Assembly (NCBI RefSeq): GCF_000264295.1
Contig: NZ_AJXT01000059.1
Coordinates: 1 to 50,546 of the forward strand
Origin: Rhodanobacter spathiphylli B39
GTDB lineage: Bacteria; Pseudomonadota; Gammaproteobacteria; Xanthomonadales; Rhodanobacteraceae
Reading direction: 5' to 3'
DNA length: 50,546 bases
The notes beneath the pieces were generated by a model that was given only the letters and a program-made list of their open reading frames with translations, had not been told where the DNA came from and ran no database searches. How positions within the stretch are numbered: the stretch's first letter is position 1; every line of letters starts with the position of its first letter. Position numbers and translations under genes: made by a program. Below, one piece after another: positions 1-9,921 of the stretch.

Positions 1-267
1 GGCCTTTCTCTTTGGTTACTTTCTCTTTGGCCACGCAAAGAGAAAGTAACTCGGCTGCTGTAGGCAGACGAAAGCTTTTGCTCTTGCGCGACAACAACAA
101 GTGCGATGACCAGCTTCGCTGTTCTAAAGCTCTTCCGGCCTTCGCCGGAATGACAGCCGACAGGTTAGTTAGTCTTCGCCGGAACAGAGATTCTCCTGCT
201 ACACAAAGAAAAGTAGCTCGATCTCCGCAGAAGGACGAAAGCTCCTGCTGACATTCCTGCTCTTTCG
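1..267. repeat. Repeat-rich intergenic region with long inverted repeat
   Basis: No credible gene is visible here. Positions 15-29 and 36-50 form a perfect 15-bp inverted repeat (GTTACTTTCTCTTTG and its complement) around a 6-nt loop. A degenerate half copy (CACAAAGAAAAGTAGC) occurs near 201-218. Two short CCGG/TTCGCCGG palindromes followed by GAATGAC or GAACAG lie around 133-185. Such CTTTCTCTTTG/CAAAGAAAAGTAAC and CCGGAATGAC sequences are typical dispersed extragenic repeats of Xanthomonadales genomes. A short open frame across it has no ribosome binding site and reads as repeat-derived peptide, so I do not call it. Confidence 0.6.
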
Positions 268-930
268 CTATTCACCTGCGATGGCCAGGCAAGGCTGCCT
301 TCGCAGGTCACCGGATCTCTTCAGCAGGAAACATTGCGTATGCATCCCTCCGAACAGCCTGCCACGAGACACATAGTCGACTGTAAACACCAGGTCACCG
401 CGCGTTGTCCACCGCACATCACCCGGAGCACCGCGAAGAGAATGCAGTGGCGTCGCGACTACGGCACCATCGTTGCGCTGCTCCACGCGAAAGATGCCGC
501 CGGTACTATGCCGCATATGGGACAACCCGGTGAAGACAACGATGCCGAACGGCATGCCCACGATGCCCCGCACGTTCTGTCTGAGCAACGTTTGCACCGC
601 CCCGCTTGCATCACGAAACACCAGCTCCCCACCCCACTCGCCGCGATCAGCACCAAGCAATTCGCCGTTGAATGCGGTGTACGTGTAGTCGGCTTTCTGG
701 AGGAAGCGGTGAACATGGGTGCCAGCTTCGTCCACGCCAACGGTCTCGGCAGGGTAGTTCCGGGCAGCATCGACACCGACCGGAGTAGATGCCGTCAGCG
801 CGCGCGCAACCACCGCCCCCTGCACCTTCACCACCAAGCGTTCCCGAACCCAAAAACCCACGCACAGACACAACATGGCGCACAGCAAGACGATCACTGG
901 GACGAGCGGTTTTTTGCCCTGATTACCCAT
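268..930 (-). CDS. Hypothetical membrane-anchored protein
   Basis: A 220-residue protein that I do not recognise. It has a short basic start (MGNQGKK), one strongly hydrophobic segment at about residues 9-28, then a soluble domain, so it is probably a single-pass inner membrane protein with a periplasmic domain, or has an uncleaved signal anchor. The C-terminal domain is rich in beta-prone stretches (GGELVFRD, GIVVFTGL, DLVFTVDYVSRG) and carries two cysteines near the end (about 206 and 214). The ATG at 930 has no strong Shine-Dalgarno. It lies 57 bp upstream, on the same strand, from where hemB ends, so it could be a distal gene of the hemB transcript, but nothing links it to haem synthesis. 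Confidence 0.65.
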   Translation of the reverse strand: MGNQGKKPLVPVIVLLCAMLCLCVGFWVRERLVVKVQGAVVARALTASTPVGVDAARNYPAETVGVDEAGTHVHRFLQKADYTYTAFNGELLGADRGEWGGELVFRDASGAVQTLLRQNVRGIVGMPFGIVVFTGLSHMRHSTGGIFRVEQRNDGAVVATPLHSLRGAPGDVRWTTRGDLVFTVDYVSRGRLFGGMHTQCFLLKRSGDLRRQPCLAIAGE

Positions 931-987
931 GGCAGCACTTGTCGACCGTCGACTTCGGACATGGCTTTGTGCATCGGGCAGAGCGGG

Positions 988-2088
<1,101 letters not shown>

Positions 2089-2140
2089 CTAACCGCCAGC
2101 GGGCCGGCAGGCTTGTCGCTTCACGTCGTCAGGAAGCTCC

Positions 2141-3157
2141 ATGAGCCAGTCTCGCAGCGCCCCCACCCTGCTGGTCGATCTCGGTGGCACCAATGTCCGT
2201 TTCGGCGTGGCCGACCCCTCGCGCGACAAGCCGCTGATCACCGACAGCATCCGGCGCTACCGCGTGGCCGAGCACGACTCGCTGGTTTCCACCGCGAAGC
2301 AGTACCTCGCCGACACCGGCCTGGAAGTGCGCCGCGCGATCGTGGCTGCGGCCGGACGCATCGTGGATGGCGAGACGGTCAAGGTCACCAACAATCCGTG
2401 GGCGATCTCGGCGCAGCAGACCGCCAGCGCGCTAGACCTGGAGTATGTGCATCTGGTCAACGACTTCGCCGCCCAGAGCATGGCGGTGACCCTGCTGCAC
2501 GGCGACGACCTGGTCGACGTGGGCACGCTGCCGCGACCGGTGATCGGCGCCGAGGCCGAGCAGACCTTCGCCATCGTCGGGCCGGGCACCGGCCTGGGCG
2601 TGGGCGGCCTGCTGGTGCGCGCCGGCCACTGCAGCGTGCTGCAGACCGAGGGCGGCCACGCCGGCTTTGCCGCGCACACGCCGGAAGACATCGCGATCCT
2701 CGACTACCTCAACCACAAGTACGGCCGCGTCTCCAACGAGCGGCTGATCTGCGGCCAGGGCCTGGTCAACCTCTACGACGCGATCTGCCACATGGTCGGC
2801 GCGATACCGGCCGACCTGAAACCGGAAGACATCACCGCCCGCGCGAAGGACGGCAGCTGCCCGCTGTGCACGCGCACGGTGGAAACCTTCGCCGGCATCT
2901 TCGGCAGCGTCGCCGGCGACCTGGTGCTGACGCTGGGCGCGTGGGACGGCGTGTATCTCACCGGCGGGCTGATCCCGATCCTGCTGCCGTGGCTGGAACG
3001 CGGCCGCTTCCGCGAACGCTTCGAGGCCAAGGGCCGCTTCCGCGACATCATGGAAAAAGTGCCGACCCAGGCGATCATGAATCCGGAGCCGGGCCTGCTG
3101 GGCGCGGCGGCGCTGGCGGTGCTGGAATCGGGCCGCACGCTGCTGCCATCGCGTTAG
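2141..3157 (+). CDS. glk: Glucokinase
   Basis: Cytoplasmic ATP:glucose phosphotransferase that starts glucose use through glycolysis or the Entner-Doudoroff pathway. The 338-residue protein has the E. coli Glk-type architecture: phosphate-1 motif LVDLGGTNVRFG (11-22), the sugar-contacting NNPW (84-87), the catalytic base in NDFAAQ (D108), the adenosine/phosphate-2 loop GPGTGLGVGG (147-156), EGGH (170-173) and a C-terminal YLTGG motif. It lacks the CxCGxxGCxE zinc motif of ROK-type kinases. AGGA about 6 nt upstream supports the ATG at 2141. The gene is divergent from hemB. No sugar transporter or regulator is adjacent. Confidence 0.95.
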   Translation: MSQSRSAPTLLVDLGGTNVRFGVADPSRDKPLITDSIRRYRVAEHDSLVSTAKQYLADTGLEVRRAIVAAAGRIVDGETVKVTNNPWAISAQQTASALDLEYVHLVNDFAAQSMAVTLLHGDDLVDVGTLPRPVIGAEAEQTFAIVGPGTGLGVGGLLVRAGHCSVLQTEGGHAGFAAHTPEDIAILDYLNHKYGRVSNERLICGQGLVNLYDAICHMVGAIPADLKPEDITARAKDGSCPLCTRTVETFAGIFGSVAGDLVLTLGAWDGVYLTGGLIPILLPWLERGRFRERFEAKGRFRDIMEKVPTQAIMNPEPGLLGAAALAVLESGRTLLPSR

Positions 3158-3214
3158 TCCGCGGCGACGCCACGGGCGAACACGTATCCTTCCGACGGAT
3201 TGCGAGGAATGTGC

Positions 3215-4459
3215 ATGTCCTGCTCCACCATCGTTCGCCTGCTGTGCCTGCTGGCGCTGCCGTTCGCCGCGCTGCCGTTCGCCGCGTTGGCGGCGCCGGC
3301 ATCGGATCCCGGCGTCACCCGCGACGCGGTACTGGCCATCCCGGCCACGCCGATCACCTCGCGCGCGGCGCTGGACGCCTATCAGCGCGATACGCCACCC
3401 GAAAGCTCGCCACTGAGCTGGCTGACGCCTGGCGCAAGGCGCCGCTTCATCGACAGCCTGGTGTACCGCGAACACGGCCTGGGCGGCATGAGCCTTGCCG
3501 ACCTGCGCTACGAGCTCACCCGTGAGCAGGCCTACGTGTTGCTGCAACTGTTCGGTGCGCAGAACTACGCGATCGACCTGGACGCGCTGACCACGCGGGC
3601 GCCGGAATCACCCGCGACCAGCACGCTGGAGCCCGCCTACGATCGCCTGCTGAAGGCCGTCGATCAGGCCGAGGTCGATGGAGCACAGACACCGACAGTC
3701 GTGCAGGAATACGCCGCGGCTTTCGCACCTGCACAGAACGACGCGCAACGGCACGCACTCGGCGACCGCGACACGGAGTTCCTGTTCCGCGCCGCGAACC
3801 TGGCCTTCCGCCTTACCGGCCAGCCGACCTACCTCGCCGACATGCGCGGCGACTTTGCCGAACTGCAACGCCGGCATCGGATCGATCGGCCGCAGCTCGC
3901 CGATTTCCATGACGCGCTGCTCACCGCGCATCACGACGACGAAGCGCGCGCGCTGCTCGCCGCCCACCCCGCGCTCGAACGCAACCCGCCACCATCGATG
4001 CGCACGTTCAACCGCATTCGCAAGGGCCAGCCCAGCCTGTGGGTGGTCACCCCGGGGACGCGCAAACGCGAGCTGGTGCGCTTCCGCTTCAACATCCGCG
4101 CGCCGGCGCAAGTGATCGTGCTGGCCTCGACCGGATGCCATTTTTCCGCCAGCGCCGCGCACGACATCGAGGCGGACCCGCTGCTGAGCGATCTGTTCCG
4201 CGAGTTCGGGCAATGGGTGGCGCCACCGGATGAAGTCACCGCCTTCGACGCCTTGCGCGAATGGAACCAGCTGCACCCCGCGCTGCGGCTCGGCGTCGCC
4301 TACGACCGCTCCGCGCTGCCGATGGTCGAGCGCATCGAAACCCCGGTGTTCTACTTCCTCGACCACGGTACCGTCGTCGACACCGTGGTCGGCTGGCCGC
4401 CCGGTGGCAACCTCGACGCGATCCGGCGCGGCATGCGCAGGATCAAGCTGTTGCGCTGA
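3215..4459 (+). CDS. Secreted protein with thioredoxin-like C-terminal domain
   Basis: A 414-residue protein with a clear signal peptide (hydrophobic core about 7-27, including a tandem LPFAA duplication, ending ALAAPAS). It is therefore periplasmic or exported. The middle (about 60-270) is alpha-helical and unrecognised. The C-terminal 120 residues look like a thioredoxin fold: a hydrophobic strand VIVLAS followed by TGCHFS, a CxxS monothiol motif (C308), and later a strand TPVFYFLDHGTVV that resembles the cis-proline/beta-hairpin part of the fold. The ATG at 3215 is chosen because GAGGA (3204-3208) lies 6 nt before it; an in-frame ATG at 3209 abuts that site. The HAD gene follows 24 bp later, so they may be cotranscribed. 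The function is unknown; a disulfide or peroxide-related role is only a guess. Confidence 0.75.
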   Translation: MSCSTIVRLLCLLALPFAALPFAALAAPASDPGVTRDAVLAIPATPITSRAALDAYQRDTPPESSPLSWLTPGARRRFIDSLVYREHGLGGMSLADLRYELTREQAYVLLQLFGAQNYAIDLDALTTRAPESPATSTLEPAYDRLLKAVDQAEVDGAQTPTVVQEYAAAFAPAQNDAQRHALGDRDTEFLFRAANLAFRLTGQPTYLADMRGDFAELQRRHRIDRPQLADFHDALLTAHHDDEARALLAAHPALERNPPPSMRTFNRIRKGQPSLWVVTPGTRKRELVRFRFNIRAPAQVIVLASTGCHFSASAAHDIEADPLLSDLFREFGQWVAPPDEVTAFDALREWNQLHPALRLGVAYDRSALPMVERIETPVFYFLDHGTVVDTVVGWPPGGNLDAIRRGMRRIKLLR

Positions 4460-4483
4460 CCGCCGTTTCACGGAGAACCGCCC

Positions 4484-5167
4484 ATGCCCCGCCGCGACAC
4501 CGCCTTCCTGTTCGACCTCGACGGTACCCTGATCGACAGCGTGTACCAGCACGTGCTGGCGTGGAAGGAATCGCTGGACCGCGAGGGCGTGGAGCTGTCG
4601 GTGTGGCGCATCCATCGCAAGATCGGCATGAGCGGCGGGCTGTTCTCGCACATGCTGTTGCGCGAGACCGGGCTGGAGATCACCGAGGACCGCCTCGAAC
4701 GACTACGCCGCTGGCATGCCGAGGCGTTCAACCGACAGCATGCGCAAGGTGCCGTGCGACCGCTGCCCGGCGCGCGCGAACTGCTGGACTACCTCACCGC
4801 GCAGGACATTCCGTGGGCGATCGCCACCAGCGGGCGGATGGAAACCGCCGCGCCGAACCTGCAGGCGCTTGGCGTCGATCCGGCGAAGGTGCCGGTGGTG
4901 ACGCGCGACCAGGTGCGTCATGCCAAACCCGACCCGGACCTGTTCATCGCCGCCGCCGAACGCCTCGGCGTGGACATCCGCCAGTCGCTGGTGATCGGCG
5001 ACAGCGTGTGGGACATGCTGGCCGCCCAGCGTGCCCGGGCGCTGGGCGTGGGCGTGCTCAGCGGCGGCTACGGCCTGGCCGAATTGCAGCAATCGGGCGC
5101 GTTCCGCGTGTATGACGATCCGGCCGACCTGCTGCGCCATGTGGACGAAGTGGCGGCGCGCGATTGA
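4484..5167 (+). CDS. HAD-superfamily phosphatase (phosphoglycolate phosphatase/beta-PGM-like)
   Basis: A 227-residue subclass IA HAD hydrolase. Motif I is DLDGT (11-15) with nucleophile D11 and acid/base D13. Motif II is TSG (115-117), motif III has K148 in HAKPDP, and motif IV is GDSVWD (172-177). The helical cap lies between about residues 20 and 90. These motifs indicate a cytoplasmic, magnesium-dependent phosphomonoesterase or phosphomutase acting on a small phosphorylated metabolite, but the exact substrate cannot be read from the sequence. GGAGA (4472-4476) precedes the ATG. It is closely spaced behind the thioredoxin-like secreted protein gene. Confidence 0.88.
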   Translation: MPRRDTAFLFDLDGTLIDSVYQHVLAWKESLDREGVELSVWRIHRKIGMSGGLFSHMLLRETGLEITEDRLERLRRWHAEAFNRQHAQGAVRPLPGARELLDYLTAQDIPWAIATSGRMETAAPNLQALGVDPAKVPVVTRDQVRHAKPDPDLFIAAAERLGVDIRQSLVIGDSVWDMLAAQRARALGVGVLSGGYGLAELQQSGAFRVYDDPADLLRHVDEVAARD

Positions 5168-5279
5168 ACGCGCAAGGCAGCTGAATCGCCACGCGCCATC
5201 TCATGAAAAATTAATCACCGGCCACGGGCGACGCAGTAGGCTCCGCTGCATCGTGCAATCATCGCCAAGGGAGCCGCCC

Positions 5280-5594
5280 ATGCGTCGACTTCTCGCCAGT
5301 CTGCCGCTCGCCCTGCTGCTCGCCGCCTGCTCGCCGGCGCCGCCGGCAGCCGGCACCGCCCAAGTGGCGAAGGCCAATGCCGCGCTCGGCTCGGCCGGTT
5401 GGTATGCCTGGGTCGATCAATCCCTGCATATCAGCGACGACGGCCACGGCCCGGATCAGGGTTCGGCCGAATGGAACCAGGCTGTGCAGCGCAAGCTGGG
5501 TGAGGAAGCGCCCCAGTCGCAACCCGGCTCGCCGGAATGGCAGCAGTCGGTGGACGCCCTGCTGCGCACGCGACTGCCGCCGCAGTCGTCCTGA
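5280..5594 (+). CDS. Small outer-membrane-type lipoprotein, unknown
   Basis: A 104-residue protein. It has a basic N-terminus (MRRLL), a hydrophobic stretch and a lipobox LAAC (cysteine about residue 18), so it should be lipidated and anchored in an envelope membrane. The mature part has two short similar segments (GSAEWNQAV and GSPEWQQSV), each followed by a hydrophobic or charged residue run, suggesting a small internal repeat. I do not recognise a family. The ATG at 5280 is supported by GGGAG a few bases upstream. It is convergent with the exporter operon, with only 15 bp between stop codons. Confidence 0.7.
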   Translation: MRRLLASLPLALLLAACSPAPPAAGTAQVAKANAALGSAGWYAWVDQSLHISDDGHGPDQGSAEWNQAVQRKLGEEAPQSQPGSPEWQQSVDALLRTRLPPQSS

Positions 5595-5609
5595 CGCCCG
5601 GATTGCCGG

Positions 5610-6842
5610 TTACTCGTCGCGGATCGCCGCGATCGGGTCCAGTGCCGCCGCCTGGCGTGCCGGGTAGATGCTGAAGGCCAGCCCGATCAGCACGCAGGCC
5701 AGCACCGAGGCGATCACGCCGATCGGTGCCCACGCCACCTGCCAACCTGCGAAGGCCGCGATCGCGTAGGCCAGCAGGGCGCCGAACAGCAGGCCGGCCA
5801 ACGCACCGGCAAGGCAGATCACCAGCGCCTCGCGCAGGAAGCGCTGCACGATGTCCTGGCGGCGTGCACCGATCGCCCGCAGCAGGCCGATTTCGCGGCG
5901 ACGTTCCAGCACGTTGGCCAGCATGATGTTCATGATGCCGATGCCGCCGACCAGCAGGCTCACGCCGGCAATCGATCCCATCACCACGCTGAAGATGCGC
6001 TGGGTCTTCTGGTTTTGCCGGTACAACTGCTGCGGCACGATCAGCCGGTAATCGCCCACGCCGGCATGGCGCTGGTCGAGCAGGGCGGTCAGCACGCGAG
6101 CGCCGGCCGCCAGGCCTTCGGGGTCTTTCAGGCGCAGCAGGAAGCGGTCGACCTCGTCCTCCATCGGCTGGAAGCGGAAGCGCGCCCGGGCGCTGGCCAG
6201 CGGCACGAAGACGCGATTGCTCTCCGCCCCCAGCGCCACGCCCTCGAACTTGTCCTGGCCCAGGTCGCGATCGGCCAGCACGCCGACCACGCGCAGCCAC
6301 ACCTGGTTGACCTTGAACAGCCGGCCCAGCGGCTTGCCATCGGGAAACAGGTCGTGTGCTACCTGGTGGCCGAGCACCGCCACCGGGGCCAGGCCGGCAT
6401 CGTCGTCCGCGGAGAGCGCGCGGCCCTCGGCCAGATGCAGCGAGGCAAGCTGGAAGTAGTCCGGGCTGATGCCGCTGATCTCGGCGTCGGCATGTCCGTC
6501 ATCGCTGTAGACGTCCCAGCGCTTGACCCGCTTTTCGGCGGCGTAGCGTTCGGCCGACGGCACCACGTCGAGCGCCGCCCGCGCATCGGCCACGGTGAGG
6601 CCGATGCTGCGGGCACGGGCTTCCTTCAGCGCATCGCCATCCTGGCTCTTCGCTTCCACGATCAGGTTGTGCAGGCCCAGGCTGTCGACCAGTTTCAGCG
6701 CCTCGCGCCGGCTGCCTTCGCCCACGCCCTGCATGGCCACGATCGCACCGACGCCGAAGATCATCCCGAGCAGGGTCAGCAGGGTGCGCAGCTTGCGCCG
6801 CGACAGTTCCTCGATGGCCTCGCGCCACAATGCGGAAATCAT
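5610..6842 (-). CDS. ABC transporter permease, MacB/FtsX type
   Basis: A 410-residue inner membrane permease. It starts with ISALWREAIEELSRRKLRTLLT, the cytosolic helix and first membrane segment (about 18-40) typical of MacB/FtsX proteins. A periplasmic core domain of about 230 residues follows, then three membrane segments in the C-terminal 130 residues, with the conserved GIMNIML and ERRREIGLLRAIGARR stretch. MacB-type permeases work by transmembrane mechanotransmission and drive efflux through an adaptor and an outer membrane channel. The ATG at 6842 overlaps the stop of the upstream lipoprotein adaptor gene (ATGA), showing translational coupling. It is the last gene of the four-gene exporter operon. 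No TolC-like gene is nearby. Confidence 0.92.
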   Translation of the reverse strand: MISALWREAIEELSRRKLRTLLTLLGMIFGVGAIVAMQGVGEGSRREALKLVDSLGLHNLIVEAKSQDGDALKEARARSIGLTVADARAALDVVPSAERYAAEKRVKRWDVYSDDGHADAEISGISPDYFQLASLHLAEGRALSADDDAGLAPVAVLGHQVAHDLFPDGKPLGRLFKVNQVWLRVVGVLADRDLGQDKFEGVALGAESNRVFVPLASARARFRFQPMEDEVDRFLLRLKDPEGLAAGARVLTALLDQRHAGVGDYRLIVPQQLYRQNQKTQRIFSVVMGSIAGVSLLVGGIGIMNIMLANVLERRREIGLLRAIGARRQDIVQRFLREALVICLAGALAGLLFGALLAYAIAAFAGWQVAWAPIGVIASVLACVLIGLAFSIYPARQAAALDPIAAIRDE

Positions 6843-8032
6843 TTCGCTTCCCCGGCCTTGCCGGCGAGCAGGATGCGGTCGCCGCTCCGGAGTCCGTCGA
6901 GCACCTGGGTGCGGGTGGCGCCACGCACGCCCAGCTTCAGCCGCTTCGTGCGCACTTCGTTGCCGGCCAGTACCTGCACGCTGTCGTGGCCGTCGTCGTG
7001 ACTCAAGGCCATGTTCGGCACACTGTAGCCCTGCGCCTGCAACAGGATGATCTTGCCGACGAAGCGCTGGCCGGGAATCCATCCGTAGCGCCGCGCCACG
7101 TCAGCCGGCAGAGTGGTCTTCAGCGACAGGTATTTCACCGGATTGTCGCGGCTGCGCGGTTGCGCCGCCGAGGCGATCCAGCTGACGCGGGAGCTCGCCG
7201 TCTGCGCCGGGATGCCCCAGCGATGCAGCTGCACCACATCGCCCACGCGAATGCCCTGGGCCTCGATCTGCGGCACGCTCAGCTGCACTTCCAACGCCGC
7301 CAGGTCCGGCAGGCTGGCGAAGGTGTTGCCCGCGTAGAGGCTGCCGCCCACGTGCGGCACCTGGTCGCTCCAGTCCCTTTCCAACACCAGCACGCCGGCA
7401 TGCGGGGCGCGCAGTTCCAGCGCCTCCAGATCGGCCTGCTTCTGCTTCGCCAGGGTTTCGAAACTGTTTCGCTGGGCATCCAGCACGGCCAGCTCGGCGG
7501 CTCCGCGCGACGCCGACTGGTCTTCGCGCCATTGCAGGATGCGCTGGCGCACGTCGAGGTAGTGCACGTCCTGCACCGCGTCGAGGATGTCGTTGCGCGC
7601 CATCGCGTCGAGGCTGGCGTTGGCATAGCGCGCGGCGATCGCGTGCTGCGCCGCCACCTGGATCAGGTCGACATCAAGCTGGCCATTCTTGTCATCCAGT
7701 TCGGCCTGCTTGCCGGCACGCGCCAGCGCGTTGCGCTGCAGGTCGATCTGGGCTTCCAGCAGATCCTGCTTGCTCTGGTCGGCCGAGAACCGCGCCACCA
7801 GTTCGCCCTTCTCCACCGTGCTGCCGTCGGGCAGCATCCAGTTCAGCTGGCGCGAGCTCCATTGCTTGCCGGGCACCAGCAGCGGCGTCGGCCGGGTCGA
7901 ACGCAGCTCGCCCTCGCCGAGCACGCTGAATTCCAGCGGCCCCGCGTGCGCCTGTTCCAGCACGGTGTGATCGGCGTCTGCATGGGAGCATCCGCCGAGC
8001 AGGAACAGCAGCAACCAGGCGCAGCGGTTCAT
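6839..8032 (-). CDS. HlyD/MFP-family adaptor lipoprotein
   Basis: A 397-residue periplasmic adaptor. The N-terminus has a signal sequence with lipobox LGGC (cysteine about residue 15), so it is a lipoprotein. A first lipoyl half-motif (LPDGSTVEKGELVARFSAD, about 60-80) is followed by a long helical hairpin (about 85-195), the second lipoyl half (LRAPHAGVLVLERDW) and beta-barrel segments. It bridges an inner membrane pump and an outer membrane factor. The ATG at 8032 overlaps the end of the double adaptor gene (stop at 8029), and its own stop overlaps the permease start. The paired adaptor genes suggest a hetero-oligomeric adaptor ring. Confidence 0.9.
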   Translation of the reverse strand: MNRCAWLLLFLLGGCSHADADHTVLEQAHAGPLEFSVLGEGELRSTRPTPLLVPGKQWSSRQLNWMLPDGSTVEKGELVARFSADQSKQDLLEAQIDLQRNALARAGKQAELDDKNGQLDVDLIQVAAQHAIAARYANASLDAMARNDILDAVQDVHYLDVRQRILQWREDQSASRGAAELAVLDAQRNSFETLAKQKQADLEALELRAPHAGVLVLERDWSDQVPHVGGSLYAGNTFASLPDLAALEVQLSVPQIEAQGIRVGDVVQLHRWGIPAQTASSRVSWIASAAQPRSRDNPVKYLSLKTTLPADVARRYGWIPGQRFVGKIILLQAQGYSVPNMALSHDDGHDSVQVLAGNEVRTKRLKLGVRGATRTQVLDGLRSGDRILLAGKAGEAK

Positions 8033-9921
8033 CGTTTCGCTCCCGCTGTCGCGGTGAGCTCGACCTGCACCGGCTGGCCCGGCTTCAGGCGTGGCTGGCC
8101 CTGGTCCAGATGGATGATCAGATCGACCACGGGTATCGCCTCCACCCGCGACTTGCTGTGCACGGTGCCGCCGATTTCGGCGATGACTCCCGACAGGCTG
8201 CGATCGCCGCCGGACACCAGCACGCGCACGTGCTGTCCCTTGCTCACCCGGGTGAGCTCGCGCTCGGGCAACGCGGCGCGCACGGCCAGCGTCGACAGGT
8301 CGGGCATCTGCGCCACCGACTGGCCGCGCCATATCTGCGTGCCGACATCGACCTTGCCGCCCTGCCAGCTGTCCTCGTGCACCACGATGCCGTCGCGCGG
8401 CGCCTTGACGGTCAACGCAACCAGCGACTCCTGCAATTTGCCCACCTCCGTTTCCAGCGCATCCACGTCCTCATCGGCCATGGCCTGCTCGGCGCCGCGC
8501 TCGCGCGCCGCCACCTGCTGTCGCTGCGCGGTCAGGCTCAGCCGCTGCTCCGCCCTGGTTCGCGCCACCACCAGCTTCTGGTAATCCACCCGCGCGATGT
8601 AGTCCTTCGGCTGATCGGCCTTGCGCTGCGCCTTTTCCATCTCGGCGCGCGCCTGCGCCGTGGCCAGCTCGGCTTCGCGGGCGCGATCGGCCAGGTCAAG
8701 CTTGAGCTGTTCCTGCTTGCGGCGTTTTTCGGCCAGCTCGCCCTGTTTGGCGGTGAGGTTCTTGACCACCTCGGAAGCCTCGAACGCCACCAGCATGTCG
8801 CCCTTTTTCACCGACTCGCCATCGCCGGCCATCTGGCTCACCGTCATCTGCCACAGGCCATCCACCGACGGCGGCGAGATCGCCAGGCTGCGCTGGGCGA
8901 ACACCTCGCCATCGGCCTTCAGCGGCGCCAGCATGCCGCCACCCGACGCGCCGGCGTGTGGCTGCGGATCATCGAGGTCGCTGTCGACGCGAACGCTCAT
9001 GCCCTGGCGCAACGGCAGCTTCATCCCGGCGGGCAAGGCGATGTCGACCTCGAAGTAGCGGCCGTCGCCCCAGGCATCCTTGCTGGCCGATGCACCGGCG
9101 ATGCTGGTGATGCTGCCGCGCAGGCTGCTGCCCGGCAGCGCGTCCACGTGCAACTGCAGCGGCTGCCCCACGCGCAGGCCCGGGCGATCCGGTTCCAGCA
9201 CCCAGGCCCGCACGGTGTAGCCGCTGGCCTCGCCCACGAGCTCGCCGACCTTGACGCCGGGGAAACTGGTCGAACCCTCCTCGTAACGGCCGCCATTGCC
9301 GAACACGTCGTCGAAGCCGTGCACCACGGTGCCGGCGTGGCTGGCGCGCACCACCGCGCCGGCCACCTGCTTCCGGTAGAAATCAAGCGAGGCGCGCTGC
9401 TTGCCCAGTTCCAGCTCGCTGTCCTGCCGCCTTCTCGTCACCGCGGCGATGGCCTGGGCCACCTCCTGCTTCTTCAGCGCCAGCGCGCGCTCGGTGCGTT
9501 GCATCTCGCCCTGGTGGCGGTCGTAGTCGAGCGCCGAGATCAGCGACTTGGGGATCACCGCGTCCACCGCCGCGGTGTCGCGTTCGGCCTGGGCATCGGC
9601 GAGTGCGAGTTCAGCGTCGGCCTGCTTCAGTTCGAGCTCGGCGATTTCCTTGGCGTTCTTGGCGATGGCCTGGTCGAGCTGCGCCTGCAGCGTGCGCAGT
9701 TGGGTCTCGGCCGGGCCGGCGTCGATGCGCAGCAGCACGTCGCCGGGCTTCGCCTTCGCGCCGTCGGCGATGTAATAGCGCAACACCACTGGCGAACTCA
9801 TCGAGGGCGGCGTGAAGATCTCCTGCGCGCCGGCCACTTGCACCTCGCCGCTGAACACCGTCGCCGACGCCAGCGACGGCAGCAGGAGCAGCAGCGCCAG
9901 CGCCTCAAGCCGCCGAATCAT
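8029..9921 (-). CDS. Double-module HlyD/MFP-family periplasmic adaptor
   Basis: A 630-residue protein, nearly twice the usual adaptor length. After a signal peptide (MIRRLEALALLLLLPSLASA) it has two consecutive adaptor modules. Module 1 (about 22-345) has lipoyl halves around PVVLRYYIADGAKAKPGDVL and VVRASHAGTVVHG flanking a coiled-coil hairpin. Module 2 (about 360-630) repeats this with AGDGESVKKGDMLVAFEA and VKAPRDGIVVHEDSW around a long, charged, Ala/Glu/Lys-rich hairpin (about 405-515). Module 2 resembles the neighbouring lipoprotein adaptor more than module 1 does. The start at 9921 overlaps the ABC ATPase end by 17 bp. The fusion is intact, with no frame break or stop between modules. 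Confidence 0.88.
   Translation of the reverse strand: MIRRLEALALLLLLPSLASATVFSGEVQVAGAQEIFTPPSMSSPVVLRYYIADGAKAKPGDVLLRIDAGPAETQLRTLQAQLDQAIAKNAKEIAELELKQADAELALADAQAERDTAAVDAVIPKSLISALDYDRHQGEMQRTERALALKKQEVAQAIAAVTRRRQDSELELGKQRASLDFYRKQVAGAVVRASHAGTVVHGFDDVFGNGGRYEEGSTSFPGVKVGELVGEASGYTVRAWVLEPDRPGLRVGQPLQLHVDALPGSSLRGSITSIAGASASKDAWGDGRYFEVDIALPAGMKLPLRQGMSVRVDSDLDDPQPHAGASGGGMLAPLKADGEVFAQRSLAISPPSVDGLWQMTVSQMAGDGESVKKGDMLVAFEASEVVKNLTAKQGELAEKRRKQEQLKLDLADRAREAELATAQARAEMEKAQRKADQPKDYIARVDYQKLVVARTRAEQRLSLTAQRQQVAARERGAEQAMADEDVDALETEVGKLQESLVALTVKAPRDGIVVHEDSWQGGKVDVGTQIWRGQSVAQMPDLSTLAVRAALPERELTRVSKGQHVRVLVSGGDRSLSGVIAEIGGTVHSKSRVEAIPVVDLIIHLDQGQPRLKPGQPVQVELTATAGAKR

Noticed and set aside
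12..251. A short plus-strand frame in the first 250 bases.
   Set aside because: It is made of intergenic repeat sequence and has no ribosome binding site.
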